Source: Elymus sibiricus | Lineage: Eukaryota; Streptophyta; Magnoliopsida; Poales; Poaceae | Assembly (NCBI GenBank): GCA_039707655.1 | Contig: CM077670.1 | Coordinates: 148,532,001-148,596,000 of the forward strand | DNA length: 64,000 nucleotides | Direction: 5' to 3' | Shown: in pieces, positions 24,574 through 36,652 of the stretch | Layout: the number at the start of each line of letters is the position of its first letter | How positions within the stretch are numbered: position 1 is the first letter of the stretch | The notes under the pieces: model-generated | What the model saw: the letters and a program-made list of their open reading frames with translations, nothing else | What the model was told of the DNA's origin: nothing | The model's database searches: none | Program-made: the position numbers and the translations under genes

Positions 24574-25348
24574 CTAGCAAAAGAGCCCGTGCGTTGCAAC
24601 GGGAGAGAAAACATAACACACGCTCTTAACCCAACAACCATCACTCAAGACCACAACAGGTCCATCTCCTTTATTTTAGCGAGGCATCATATTTGTGTTG
24701 CCGCTTATCCTCCTTCTCACCCTCGCCGCCGGTACGAAAGAAAAACGGATCGTGCGCTATAAATTAGAAGTTTGCATTCAAAACAATATTTAAAAAATAT
24801 TTAACAGGTAAAATTAACATCATATTCAGATTTCACACATTTTTGTAATCAAATTTCATATATAACATGTTAAAATCGGAGTTACGGTTTAAAAGATACG
24901 GATAATTTAGAAAATCATTTGTTTGACTTAAATATCTTTCAAAATAATATTTAAAAATACTTAACAGGTAAAAATAATCTCATATTCATATTCTACATAT
25001 TTTTCTAATCAAATTTCATATATAACATGTTCAAATCGGAGTTACGGTTTAAAAGATATGGATGATTTAGAAAAACATTTGTTTGACTTAAATATGATCC
25101 GCGGATGAATTACGTAAAAGATCAGGGGGGTTTTCGAAAAATGTAAAATAACGGTTCGGGTGTGACTTAAATCCGGACTGCGGGTTGATTTCAAGAAAAC
25201 ACAGGGGCTTTTGTGTAAAATACGAAAAAACGATTCGTTTTTACTTAAAACAGGACTGCGGGTTGAATTCTCTGAAATAGAGGGAATTTTTTGAAAAATG
25301 CCATGACGGACGACCAGAAACCCAATTTGCTTTATTATTAGGTAAAGA
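24574..25348 (-). mobile_element. Helitron 2, 775 bp, non-autonomous
   Basis: On the minus strand it begins TCTTTACCTAATAATAAAGC and ends with a hairpin-capable CCCGTTGCAACGCACGGG, a short spacer (CTCTTTTG) and CTAG, flanked by T. Its interior holds a tandem duplication of about 159 bp (starting near 24779 and 24938) and two GGACTGCGGGTTGA 5' subterminal motifs. It carries no ORF of note. It sits exactly at the truncated end of Helitron 1 and abuts Helitron 3. Confidence 0.8.
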
Positions 25349-28300
25349 CTAGCAAAAGGGCCCGTGCGTTGCAACGGGTAAAAAAGAGAAAAATGCAAAC
25401 ACCCATGCCCGCTAAAACAACTATATACAAGGTCACTATAGACAACTATTTTTCCATGATATAAATGTAGAGTGGAGCATAAGTTTTTTTTTTTGAAAGC
25501 GAGTCGAGCATAAGTTGGTGAAGAAGTAATCCAAAAGATGAATGTTGAGTGGAACATAGGTTGATGAAGAAGTAATCCAACCGGTACATCATTTTATTCA
25601 TTATCCAGAAGCATGATGCAATGAAAGCTAATTAATTGTCCAAAAGTGTGATGGAAATAAAGGTACTAAGTGGATGATAACTCGCATCTTGTCAGGCAGC
25701 ATATATGGCCATGGATGTGAATGAAAACATTAAAAGGCGACAAAAACTACTTTTTACAGAATAATACACCACCGCAATCATGGGAGTCTAGTTAACAATT
25801 TTCATTGAAACTGAAAGCATTATTGAATAGAGCAAATAAACTGCAACTTTATGAATTCTATTGACCCGTTTGTTTGTCACGATGGTTCTGCTCATAAGGA
25901 TCACCTGATGTCGCCATGGCTACTGAAAGCCATGTCACCAGTAGCTGTTACGATAATACCACGATCTTGTAAACTATCCTTGTAAGAACATAAAGTTCGC
26001 TGAAGAAAGATGTCCCATTGGGAAAATGCATCATTCTCACCGCACACCGAGGTGCACGCCGACGCGTGTGAGATGGCGGCCGAGGTTCTGGTTTCCTCGC
26101 CCGATGAGGCGGATCCCGTGTCACACAGGGGACATGGCATGGGCGGCGGAGGACGCTTGAGGTGGCTGCACGGGCTACCGCGCCGGTGGTGGCGACAGTG
26201 CAGAAATGGGAGGGCTGACGTTGCGGCAGGCACGGAGTGGCGGCGACGCCCGGGCACGTATTGGGCATAGAAATGTCACACAGAAATTTCACACGACTGA
26301 TTCAACATTCGCGCTGGAGAAGATGGTAGACGGGCAATCTGGCGTCCTGGCCGTTGTCAACGGCCACCGCGATGAACTGTCGTCTCTGACCTCACCGGTG
26401 TCAGGCATCAAGTCAACCCGATGCTTGAAATGAAGTTGCCTGCATGTCTTCAAAATTCAGTTCAGAAGCATGCAAGTGTTCAAAGTTTAGTTCAGAAGGT
26501 ACCTGCAAGTATTCGAAATTAAGAATATTCAGAACATAGCAAAACAGAGAAGGGGAGAAGGAACGACCAGGATGCAAGCTTAATGCTAGCACTCAATTTG
26601 ATGGTCGACCATCTTGCCTACTCAATATGCAGATTAATTGTAGTTATAATCATAATACGTGCTATTCTACCATAGGCATTAACACAAGCACTGTCTTGCT
26701 AGAAAGAACAAGGCACTGGAATCAGAATAGACACCGGAGAAACTCGCTCCAAATCATGCCAAATAGAGATGAAGATACATGAAGCCATACATCCATTACC
26801 CAGAACCAAAAATACCATGGTATGAGGGGGAATGAGTGCCATAGCATGGAGCTACCGCAGGTTCAGTCAGAAAGACACAATTGGTAGTATTAGAAATCAA
26901 GTGCTTGATCAACTGATATACTAACGATAGGAAAGTGTAGTACCAGTTCAAGTTTGTAGTACACAATGGGAATGTCACCTCTATATCAAAAAGATGATAC
27001 CTCGAATAACTCCATGAACTGTGACACAAAGATAAGGCTGATGAGTAAAATCGGCATCGGCATACCACACTACGGAAAACAATTAACATACACATGATAC
27101 ATGGAGGAAATTGTAAGTATATACTCCCTCCGTCCACGAATAAGTGTACATCTAGCTTTTGTCCTAAGTCAAAGTTTTAAAACTTTGACCAACTTTATAA
27201 GGAAAAGTAGTAGCATTTATGACACTAAATTAGTATCAATAGATCCGTTTTGAAATGTACTTTCATAATATACCAATTTGATGTCATATATGTTACTACT
27301 CTTTTGTATATAGTTGGTCAAAATTTTAAAACTTTGACTTAGGACAAAACCTAGATGTACACTTCGCGGACAGAGGGAGTATAATGCAGAAGATCAAGCC
27401 AGGTCACAACACCGTTATAGAAGATACTACCAGGTGGGCGGTTAGAACACAGTAGAAGCGTTAAACCTGTATGACAATTGACAAAAGAAATTTACCTGCT
27501 TCCTGTTCTGTACCACCTCAAGCTTTTTAGAATCCCCGTCAACAACATATTTTCTGCCAAACAGAAAACAAATCAATTAAGTGTAGTTCTTGTAATCAAT
27601 CACAATATGATAAGAGTTCTCTTTTATAGAAAGAAGACATGAGCATTCATTTGAAGTCTGTGCTTTTATCATGTGCCATTTTTTCCACAGCATATCCCCT
27701 GTTTCTCGGTTGTAAAGGTACAGGATTGACTGTACTACTTTTTTCTGCCACAGTAAACGGCTTTGTTATATAGTTCCCTAAAACATAGTATAGTTTATTG
27801 TTACCATAATAGTTTTCTGACATCAGTCCGGTTAGCTTTTGTTATCTGTTCGCCAACATTTTTCTCACTCTTGGGTTTATTTATCGGCATCAGAACACAA
27901 AGAGAAAAATTGGCATGCCTTCTTCGGCAGGTTTGACACTTCACAGATAGTAGTAACAACACCAAATCCTCTTCTTTCTTCAACTCTTCTAGCACTGCCG
28001 ACGCCTTTGATGCGGAACATCTTGACCCTTCCTGGTGATGAATGTGATCTCTATATAAAATGATAATAGGTTCAATGATAGAATTGGTCTAAAGTCATTT
28101 GACACTTCCAGGGATCTAGTTAACCAACAAATATTAATTGAGCATTAAGGATTTGTACCAGGCATTTCACATCAAAGTGTGACATCTTCACTGGGTGCCT
28201 GTTTATTGGTGGCTATGATTCACTCATTGGAGTAGATTCCCGGAAAAAATGGGAGGCCGGAGGCACATTGGAAATCCATCAAGAGTTGGCCTGCAGTGTT

Positions 28301-29083
28301 GGAGTATATAGTCAATGTTATCAAGACTTTGCAGATTCAACTTCTCAAGCAAAATCATAGTAAAATTGAATCGTTTTACACATTATGAACATTCGAAAGC
28401 AGCGAACAAACCTATTAGGCGTCTATTCACGGTTGCTAAATTGTGTTTGACCATTAGGTAAGGAAGTCATCAGAGAAGCTGTTGTGTGTATTGAACATGT
28501 ACACAACACCCATGGGTGCTGCCCCCACTCAGAAAAATCTTGCATTCAAAATCAATCAGTGGAGAGCATGCACATACCACCGAACGCTGATGCGGCCTGG
28601 AGGTTGCTGTTGGACACGGCCACGGGCGTGTGATGGCGGGGCTCGGCTCATGCGCCTCCGCCGGAGGTAGGAGGAGCTCTCCCAGGGAGGTGGCCGTTGA
28701 TGCTTGGGATGCTGGAGGCGCGCGCCGTCAAGGGTGCTAGGCGGCCGTCGTTGGCGGGGGCTGGGTGCACGGGATGGGCGTCGCGCGAGATGCGGCGAAT
28801 CCTGCCGATCTCGACCAGATTCGACAACGACGGAGCAAGGACGGGCACCGCGGAGAGGATGGATGTGGGGGCGGCGGCGGCGGCGGCGGAACCCTTGTGT
28901 TCTCGTGCGGGGTAGCGATGTCAACGACGGGCGAGTCAGGCACTGCCTATGAAACGTTTTTTTTTCACTTACGGTCAGGCTACTGTGGACTGCGGGTTAA
29001 TTCCTATAAACTACAGGGGGTTTTCTGCAAAAACGCCGACGACGTACGACAGAAGCGATCGCCGCTTTATTATTAGGGAGAGA
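25349..29083 (-). mobile_element. Helitron 3, non-autonomous
   Basis: On the minus strand it begins TCTCTCCCTAATAATAAAGC with an adjacent A, and ends at hairpin CCCGTTGCAACGCACGGG, CCCTTTTG and CTAG. Its 5' ~830 bp (28250-29080) is homologous to the same part of Helitron 1, including the phrase GGAAATCCATCAAGAGTTGG. No Rep/helicase domain is visible. GC-rich blocks at 26020-26260 and 28640-28910 stand out against AT-rich surroundings and may be captured exons, not identified. It contains a Stowaway MITE. Confidence 0.7.
27124..27379. mobile_element. Stowaway MITE (Tc1/mariner), 256 bp
   Basis: Ends CTCCCTCCGTCC...GGACAGAGGGAG with TA duplications at 27122-27123 and 27380-27381. Extended inverted homology runs inward (AAGTGTACATCTAG / CTAGATGTACACTT; TAAAACTTTGAC / GTCAAAGTTTTA), so the copy can form a hairpin. 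This is a typical Triticeae Stowaway. Confidence 0.95.
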
Positions 29084-29093
29084 TTAGGTGGAG

Positions 29094-29110
29094 ATATATA
29101 TATATATATA
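29094..29110. repeat. (TA)n microsatellite, left border of TA-bounded element 1
   Basis: An AT dinucleotide run separates the Helitron end from the first (TA)n-bounded element. Confidence 0.9.
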
Positions 29111-32100
29111 CAGCCCGTCTATTCTGCCAATATTGGCAGAATAGTTATTCTGCCCACATCCGAACTGCACGCTCAACGCGAGGGCACTGCACTTTCTGAA
29201 GCAAAGGTACTGCAATACAAACACTAGTGAACTTCTCGTTGAAAAAAACTGCACGTGGTGTTTTTTCGGTACTGTTTTTGATCCAGTTTTTAAACCGTTT
29301 GTCGGAACGAGGCGTGTAATATACCGTTGGAAAGCTATGGATTAGGCGCAACTTCGCCATATAGAATTTTTTTCGAGATTCGTCACGGTTTAAGAGCAGT
29401 TTCGAAAATGGTGCAGCACGACGAGTGGCAGCGAGCGTATTTTCGCGATTTCTTCTAAACCGCTCGTCAGAATTAAGCAAATGATACGCCGTTGGAAAGA
29501 TATCATCGAGGCGCAACTTTTTCATATATATTACATTTTCTAATTCGTTACGGTTTAATAGCAGTTTCAAATTTACTAAATCGCGGAATTCCGTTTTTTC
29601 AAATTTTTTGCAATTTTCGGTACTGTTTTCACTCCGGTTTTTTAACCGTTTGTCGAAACGAGGCGTGTGATACGCCGTTGGAAAGCTACGGACGAGGCGC
29701 AACTTTCATATGTAGAAATGTTTTTGAGATTCCTTACGGTTTTAAATTAATTTTGAAAATGGTGCGGCAGACGACGGGTGGCAGCGGACGTTTTTCCGCG
29801 AATTTTTACAAACCACGGGTAGGAATGATTCAAATGATACGCCGTTGGAAAATATCGATGAGACGCAACTTTTTCATGTAGAACATCCTCTCTAATTCCT
29901 TACGGTTTAAGAGCAGTTTTGAAATTACCGAAATGCGGACACTCTGTTTTTCGCGACACCAAAATCGACGAGTGAACCGCATCGAACAGAAAACCGCACT
30001 GCTTCAGACCAAAAACCGCACTGCATCAGATGGGCAAACGAACTGCCTGGTTTCTTTTTTGTGAGACGTAAATTTTCCACACGAAGGAGTGCAATGCGGT
30101 TCACATCGGGCGTAAGTTAACCGCAAACACTATCAAGAAGTGAACCACATTACTTTTTTTTTGTCGTTTCCTAAACAATTTTCTGTACTTCACACTTGGG
30201 AGCAAGTGAACCGCGACACTACCTAAAGTGAACCGCGACACTGTTGAAAGTGAACTGCGACACTATCGAAAGTGAACCGCATGAGTTTTTGTCATCTCCC
30301 TAACATTTTTTGCACTTCACATTGGGCGTTAGTGAACCACGGCGCTACTGAGAGTGAACCGCGACACAACCAAAAGTGAACCGCATTATTTGTTGTGTCA
30401 TCTCCCTAACATTTTTGTCATCTTCTCAGTTTGTTATTATCGCGGTTTGGCTGCACATTTAAACTACAATGAAGTCCTCTGTACACCACTGGGGCATTGT
30501 GCACCGCTGCCACTCGTCGCTGTACACCATTTTTTTTGTCCCAATGAACTGCGACTACACAGTAAACCACCAAGTTTTCTAACATCCAAATGACACAATG
30601 AACTGCATAGTTTTTTTACATTATCTCCATTGAAATGAGTCACAAACTTTTTTACCAATGAACTACACTATTTTTAGATTATCTCCACTTTTTCTTTTGT
30701 TAACCCATCGGGACTACAGAAACGAGGAAGGTGAACTACACATTTTTTCAGGTTATTTCAAGTGTGCCACAATAATTTGCAAATATTGACTTTGGCGATT
30801 CACCAAACGGACTGCTTTAAAAAAAATCACGCGTCTGGACTACCTGGACGAGTCTAGCGTACTGCATTGTTCACCTTGGAGGGGAATGAGGGGGTGGTCG
30901 CCGGCGAACCGCAATATGCACCTCAAAACAAAAAACACAAACAACAAGTAATAGTGAACTGCACAGCCCGAGCTGTGCGAACCGCAAGCCACTCGCCGGC
31001 AAGCTGCAAGTCCTCAACGAAGAAGATTTCGCTGAACGCCCATACTGCAAGGTGGTGTGCCGGCGAACTGCAATGGATGCTGCTGGTGGCTCGCTCGTCG
31101 TCCAGTGAACTCACCAACCCCAGTGAACTGCGGAAGGAGCTCGTGTCGAGACGAGGAAGGTAGCAGCGCAGGAGGGGAGTCGCTGACGCATGGGAGTAAC
31201 TAAACTCGCCATGGAGAGCTGGCGAACCTCATTTTGCCGTCAGTGAACTGCAAAATAGAATTGAGCCACCAATAATCTGCAAAAAAAAACAACACGCGTT
31301 GGTGATGTGTGGCGGAGCGAACTGCACGAAGACAGGCGATTGGAGGGGTCAGAGAGGAGCAGGACGACGTTGCCAGGGGCCCTCATCGCCAGCGTGGAGG
31401 GGAAGCCGTGGCGGCCACCACATCCGTCGTCCTCCTCGCCAGACACAGCCGCGGGAAGCAGCAGAGGAGATGGCGGAGGCCATGGCCGCCGGATCCGAAG
31501 GAGGGGAAGCCGTCGCAGCCACAACACAGGGAGAGCACCTCTGTATGGACGCCGGGGAGGCAGGAGGGGCACGGCGGATGGGTCGCCGTCGGGGTACCTC
31601 GGCCTGGCCGTCGGATGGGCAGATGGGCCAGGGGGGAGACGAGCGGAAGTGGAACCAGATCCCGCCGGATCCAGTGGTTGCCTGGCGGGGGCGTGGCCGG
31701 AGTTGTTGGCCTTCGGAGGTAGGTGGCTGGGCGGGGGCGCGGCCTGGAGTTGTTGGCCGGCCATGCGAGTGTCGGCGGCGGGGCCCGGGGGTGACGGCGG
31801 CAGGGCGGGGTGGATCCGGCCCGCGAAGGAAGGTGGTAGGAGGGGGCGGTGACTGGGTCGGGCGTGGGTGGGGTGGATCGCCGGCGAGGGGAGGAAGGCA
31901 GCGGGCGGGGCGGGGCGGGTGGCTCGCCGGCGAGGGGAGGGAGGTGGTGCGGTGGTGGGGGAGAGGGAGAGACGAAGAAGGTGGGTGGGTGGGTGGACAC
32001 GAGGTGACTGGGAGTGGGGGTGGCCGGCTGGGTTCCGTCGGGGTTGACCTGCTATTCTCTAGGGTGTTGGCAGAATAAGGAGGTTTTGATGGTAGAATAA

Positions 32101-32129
32101 GGTCTTAAGGGGGTTGGTAGAATAGACCC

Positions 32130-32133
<4 letters not shown>
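29111..32133. mobile_element. (TA)n-bounded DNA element 1
   Basis: The 3.0 kb unit lies between two (TA)n tracts and has imperfect inverted ends sharing GTCTATTCTGCCAA / GTCTATTCTACCAA. Inside are (a) four degenerate repeats of about 165-185 bp, (b) a middle part (29950-31260) crowded with GTGAACCGC / TGAACTGC motifs, and (c) a GC-rich right quarter (31300-32060). No transposase is visible, and the long GC-rich ORFs look like composition artefacts. It is related to element 2. Superfamily unknown; a non-autonomous relative of a MULE is possible. Confidence 0.55.
29285..29900. repeat. Degenerate ~165 bp repeat array in element 1
   Basis: Four diverged copies share the order: TTTGTCGGAA(T/C)GAGGC, GATACGCCGTTGGAAAGC, GAGGCGCAACTTT, CATAT(A/G)TAGAA, CCTTACGGTTTAAGAGCAG. 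The CGTTGGAAA core falls near 29325, 29489, 29674 and 29841, so spacing is about 164, 185 and 167 bp. Confidence 0.8.

Positions 32134-32167
<34 letters not shown>
32134..32167. repeat. (TA)n microsatellite shared by two elements
   Basis: A 34 bp AT run lies between mirror-image ends: GACCCACCC on the left and GGGTGGGTC on the right. Confidence 0.95.
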
Positions 32168-32171
<4 letters not shown>

Positions 32172-32319
32172 GGGTCTATTCCACATCCAAGCTATTCTAT
32201 TTCGCGTAACAGAATAATATTCTGTTACTATTGTTGAACTAACGAATTCGAGCGGTTGGACTCATGCTTTCACTTTCGTCGAACTGATCGTCTTGTTTAG
32301 TTCAAAAAAAATTGCAAAT

Positions 32320-32900
32320 TTTTTTTGTCGGAATGGGGCATGTAATATATCGTTGGAAAGCTCTTGACAGCTAGATTACAAGTCATATATAATTTTTTTG
32401 CAAAAACCTCACGGTTTAAGAGCAGTTTTGAAAAAAAACGTTTTTTTCAAATTCGAAAATGTGAATCATATTTTGGCCTTAATTTTCAAACAGTTTGTCG
32501 GAATTGAGCAAATGAGATGGCGTTGGAAAGCTGGTGAAATTCTGCTTCTTCCATATGTAGAATGTTTTTTTCAAATTCTATATGATTTAAAAGTAATTTC
32601 AAGAACGGTGAAATTCTGGGCGGAACGTATTTTCGTGATTTTTCGCAAATGGTTTGCCAGATTGACGCAGATGATACGGCGTTGAAAAGATATGGAAAAT
32701 GCGCAACTTTTGCGTATAGAAACTTTTTTCTAATTCCTTACGGTTTAAATTCGAATTCGAATACGGTAAAAGTTGGTTTCGAATGCGACTTTTTAAAAAA
32801 GTTTGTCGAAATGGGGCAAATAATATACCGCTGGAAAGTGCTTGACAATGTGATCACAACTCATGTTGAACATTTTCTCAAATTCTTAAATGTTTAAGAG
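32320..32900. repeat. Degenerate ~165 bp repeat array in element 2
   Basis: Same modules as in element 1, with CGTTGGAAA or close variants near 32350, 32521, 32680 and 32829 (spacing about 171, 159 and 149 bp). The TACGGTTTAA module is also kept. Confidence 0.75.
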
Positions 32901-35880
32901 TAATTTGAAATATGGTGTGAGTAGTTATGTTGTTTTTTCCGTTCCGAAAACAGAGTACTCGAACTGATCTCCGTATGGGTTTGTACTGAGCGTGTTTTCA
33001 CAGATTTGATTTTACTCTATTTTTACCGTACGGTTTTCCTCATAACTTTTCAATGGTTTACGGTATCATCGACCCTGAACTTACATGATTTATATCGTTG
33101 AACTGAATGACATTTTTTTCAAAAAGAAAATGTTTTTTTAACTCAACATTTTTTGCAAAGATGTTCTGGACTTCTCTCATTTTACGACTTAAACTTTTAC
33201 CATTTGAATTTCTATGGGGTTTCTTTTTGTTTGAGCTTTTTTCCCAAAATTATCTGGGATGTCGTGTTGAACTTACAACTTTTTTATTTGTGAACTTGTG
33301 TTTTTACAATGCCAAAGCTAGCAAATAGTAGGAGATTCACCCAACAAAGGGGCTAATTACAACGGTCAGATCGGTAGCTAGCAGCACTAGCAGTGGTTAC
33401 CACACACGTACACATGAACTGATAATACTCGAACTTATGGTACTAGAGAGTTTGTACTTCTCAAAAAATAATCACTCAAAGTTCAGTGGAGAACGGGGGA
33501 GGACGCGGACTCTTGTGGAGAATATAGCGGAGGCTGGTGGCAGCTGAGAACGAGGGAGATGGTTGTTTTGGCAAAGATTGTGGTCGGGATTCGACTTGGA
33601 CGGCGGCCAGCGCTCAATCTGGACGGAGAAGGAGATCACGGTTGCGCCCGGAAGGAAGAAAAGGGGTTCGCCTAGGGGCGGGAGGCCGGTGGTGGTTAGG
33701 GGAAGAAGACGGGCCTGATGCAATTACAGAATCATCAAAGTTTTTTCAACTTCCTAAGAAAACTCACAACATCAAAATCAAGAAATCACTCTGGCCAAAC
33801 TTCTGTAGCTGGGATATATTCCATCAGAAACAAAACTTTCATGCTTATCAACCACACAAGTCACTCATTTTGCTTTTTGTACTCCCTCAAAGTGATGTAG
33901 CATACATTGAAATGTATCTTTTTAGGAGTTTCAACTACTGTTTCCATTAACATAGGACTATCATTTGATAAAACAAGTTCTTACTAAACAAAATGTTTTG
34001 AACTTTCTCTCTGGATCATACAATAGAATACATAGCATAGATCATAGAACAAAAGGGCAGCAAATAGATCATAACAACATGATCACAAAAAAATGTGTTG
34101 AGCGGTCACTACTCCATGTATCATCTTCAACTAATGGACGTATGTCATGCACTACACCATCTGATGAAGAAAGTGTCTCGATCGGCCAATGCTTCACTGA
34201 TCCTTTTGTCAAATCAACATCTTCATCAACCTGTCACACAACATATATAGTTGAACGGAGATGATTTAACTAGATGAACTGAGAAAGTAAACAGATTGGT
34301 ACATTCAGTGGAGGAAGGAGTCGGTTCACTTTCTTGTGGCATGGTAGAGGAATAGCGGAGGCGGAAGCAACCGAGATGACATCAAGAACAAGGAGCCACA
34401 ACGGTGGACACACAACAGCAGTGGGAATCATGGCGGCTGGGGATCCCTGGCGACGATGTAAAGGAGTCGCCTCATCTGAAGCATAAAGCATGAATGAATA
34501 TTGTCACAGTCCAAAAAAATGAGTACTATTATAGTTCAGAACATACTGTTTGTACTGCATACATACTATTTTCTGGACGCAGATTCAGTGACCTCAAGCG
34601 AAGTCACGCTTCAACTTGGACTACCACATCTCCTCTCCAATCCAGATTAAACGGTGCACATCCAATCCAAGCAAAATCACCTAGACTATGCCATTTTCAG
34701 CAGTGTTCCAGCTAAGAAATTGCAGTAGCACTTCCACATTTTTAATCAGTGTCAAGTAGTACTACAGTTATACAACATTTTAGGATGTTGTCCCTTTGGA
34801 AAACTCAAAGGAAAATGAGTCTTCTCATTCATCATATCGTTAAATGGACGAGGTTGTGTCATGACAATGTGTTAAAGATTACTCTGGTTCTGCTAAAGAT
34901 TCATGAGTACAGAAGGCTCAGCTAACTAATTTCGAAATAAGAAGAGAAGAGGAAAAGTACAAACATTTCACTACACACACTGAACTTACTGGCATTGATA
35001 GAAGTGGACTGAAGGGAATCGAACAATTGTACTTGTCCCGGTCATAGTGGCAGCGGTGAGGTTGCATGGATGAAGGAGCATGGAGGGGCGATGGCTGCCG
35101 CAGGATGGGGGGTGGTGGCCATGGCGAACTGACGAACTGATGACGAGAGATGAGGTGACCTCGAAGATGGCTGGAGCTAGCCCGACCGTAGAAACTCGCC
35201 ATGGCCATAGGGGGGTCGGGGAGCAGGCCATGCATCATGATTCAGAAGACATACATTAGCTACACACAGCCGTGAGGTACCAAAAATCAAAAACTTTGGG
35301 TTGAGCCCGTGGACTTATAGAAGTGAATTTTTTTGGGTTTTAATTTTATGTTTGTTATAAATCAAAGATGAGCATTGTAAGTATATATCTATCTCAGCGT
35401 TTGTAAATCTTCTCCAGAAGGCTTTAGTCAAACAACTTGCACGCGCCAAATAGCAATGCAGAGAACAACTAGTTTTACCTTTGTCAAATTATCCATCAGG
35501 CAGCAAGGAACCTCATCTGAACTGGACGGAGAAGGGAGGAAGAGTTGGACTGGTGTGAGCCCCATACCTGGACGGGGACCAGAGGAAGTAATGCGTGGGG
35601 GGCGGTGGGGGCTGTCTGTACAACTGAATTTTTTTGGTCTTGCAGTCCGTCCAACCTCCCTCGTGTTGCAGTTCAGAGAGAAACAAATTAGTGAGAGAAA
35701 AGATCAGTAGAGAGGAAAGAGATACGACAGATGCATGAACTGCTACTGTTCTTCTTGTTGAACCGCAGCTGAAGAAACTCCTGTAGGTCGCAACTGAAGA
35801 ATAACCGTGGCTTTGGGGAATCGGAAGCAGCCGTGGCTCGAGCGACGGCAGCGCGCTAAGGCAAGCTGGAAGCCCGGGTG

Positions 35881-36056
35881 GAGGCCGGGCGGGGCGGCAT
35901 GGTGGGAGGCCGGGCGGGGCGGGGCGTCGCGGTGGGAGGCCGGGCAGGGCGGCGCGGCGCGATGGGAGGCCGGGCGGGGCGGGGCGGCGCGGTGGGAGGC
36001 CGAGCGGAGCGGGGAGGCGCGGTGGGAGGTCGGGCGGGGCGGCGCGACGCGGTGGG
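35881..36056. repeat. CpG-rich 30 bp minisatellite, six units
   Basis: Units begin GAGGCCGGGCGGGGCGG and end GCGCGGTGG; the first is 25 bp and the rest 30 bp. Because 30 is a multiple of three, every frame stays open, producing spurious Arg/Gly/Ala-rich ORFs. Confidence 0.9.
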
Positions 36057-36235
36057 AAAATCAGATCGAGGAGGTTGGGGACGATGGGCTCGGGACAAGT
36101 TTTCTGTTTTAGCTTGGACCGTTCGGGTGGGCTTCTTCGTTACTTGGTACCCGTTCGGATCTGTCGATCGCCTCCTATAGGGCCAGACAGTAACAGAATA
36201 ATATTCTGTTTCTAGTAACAAAATAGTTCTGTCCA

Positions 36236-36250
36236 ATATATATATATATA
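36236..36250. repeat. (TA)n tract at the left border of the large transposon
   Basis: Third (TA)n tract of the series, between element 2 and GACTATTTAGGAACCCC, the presumed left end of the large element. Confidence 0.8.
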
Positions 36251-36359
36251 GACTATTTAGGAACCCCTCGGTATTAGGAAGCTACAAATCAACAATCGTT
36301 GTCGGATCTCGATCCACCCACCACCCAACCTACCACTGGTAGCTACAGGTAGGAGACGG

Positions 36360-36650
36360 CGCCCGCGAGCGAGCGACGGCGGCAGCCAGAGCGAGGGAGC
36401 GGGCGACGGAGGTGGCGGCTTTTCCCCCGGTTAACCTGTAGCATCTCCCCGCCTCGCGCGACCGAGCGACGGCGGCAGCCGGAGCGAGGGAGTGCGCGGC
36501 GGCAGCGGTGACCAGTTTCGCCCCGGTTAACCTGTAGCTTCTCCCCGCCTCGCGCGAGCGAGCGACGGCGGTAGCCGGAGCGAGGGAGTGCGAGGCAGCA
36601 GCGGCAACCAGTTTCGCCCCGGTTAACCTGTAGCTTCTGTCCGCCTCGTG
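36360..36650. repeat. 96 bp tandem repeat, three units, before the transposase start
   Basis: Each unit holds GAGCGACGGCGG(C/T)AGCC, GAGCGAGGGAG and the phrase CCCCGGTTAACCTGTAGC, with CCGGTTAACC at 36427, 36523 and 36619, exactly 96 bp apart. The last unit ends at the transposase ATG, so this is probably promoter or leader DNA. Each unit presents one GTTAAC, the motif spread through the element. Confidence 0.85.
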
Positions 36651-36652
36651 CT

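Larger units (their letters stand above)
32168..36235. mobile_element. (TA)n-bounded DNA element 2
   Basis: A 4.1 kb unit starts GGGTGGGTCTATTC, the same end as element 1. Its ends share the inverted block AACAGAATAATATTCTGTTA (near 32205 and 36191). It holds four copies of the ~165 bp repeat, then AT-rich DNA and a CpG-rich minisatellite near its right end. GAACTG-type motifs recur, less densely than in element 1. No protein family is recognised in either strand; the ORFs near 33540 and 35000 are short and featureless. Confidence 0.55.

Noticed and set aside
31240..32078. Long GC-rich ORFs on both strands (up to about 260 codons).
   Set aside because: Open in several frames at once because of GC-rich composition; Arg/Gly/Pro-rich with no domain.
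35807..36236. Arg/Ala/Gly- and Pro-rich ORFs.
   Set aside because: Translation of the 30 bp CpG-rich minisatellite.
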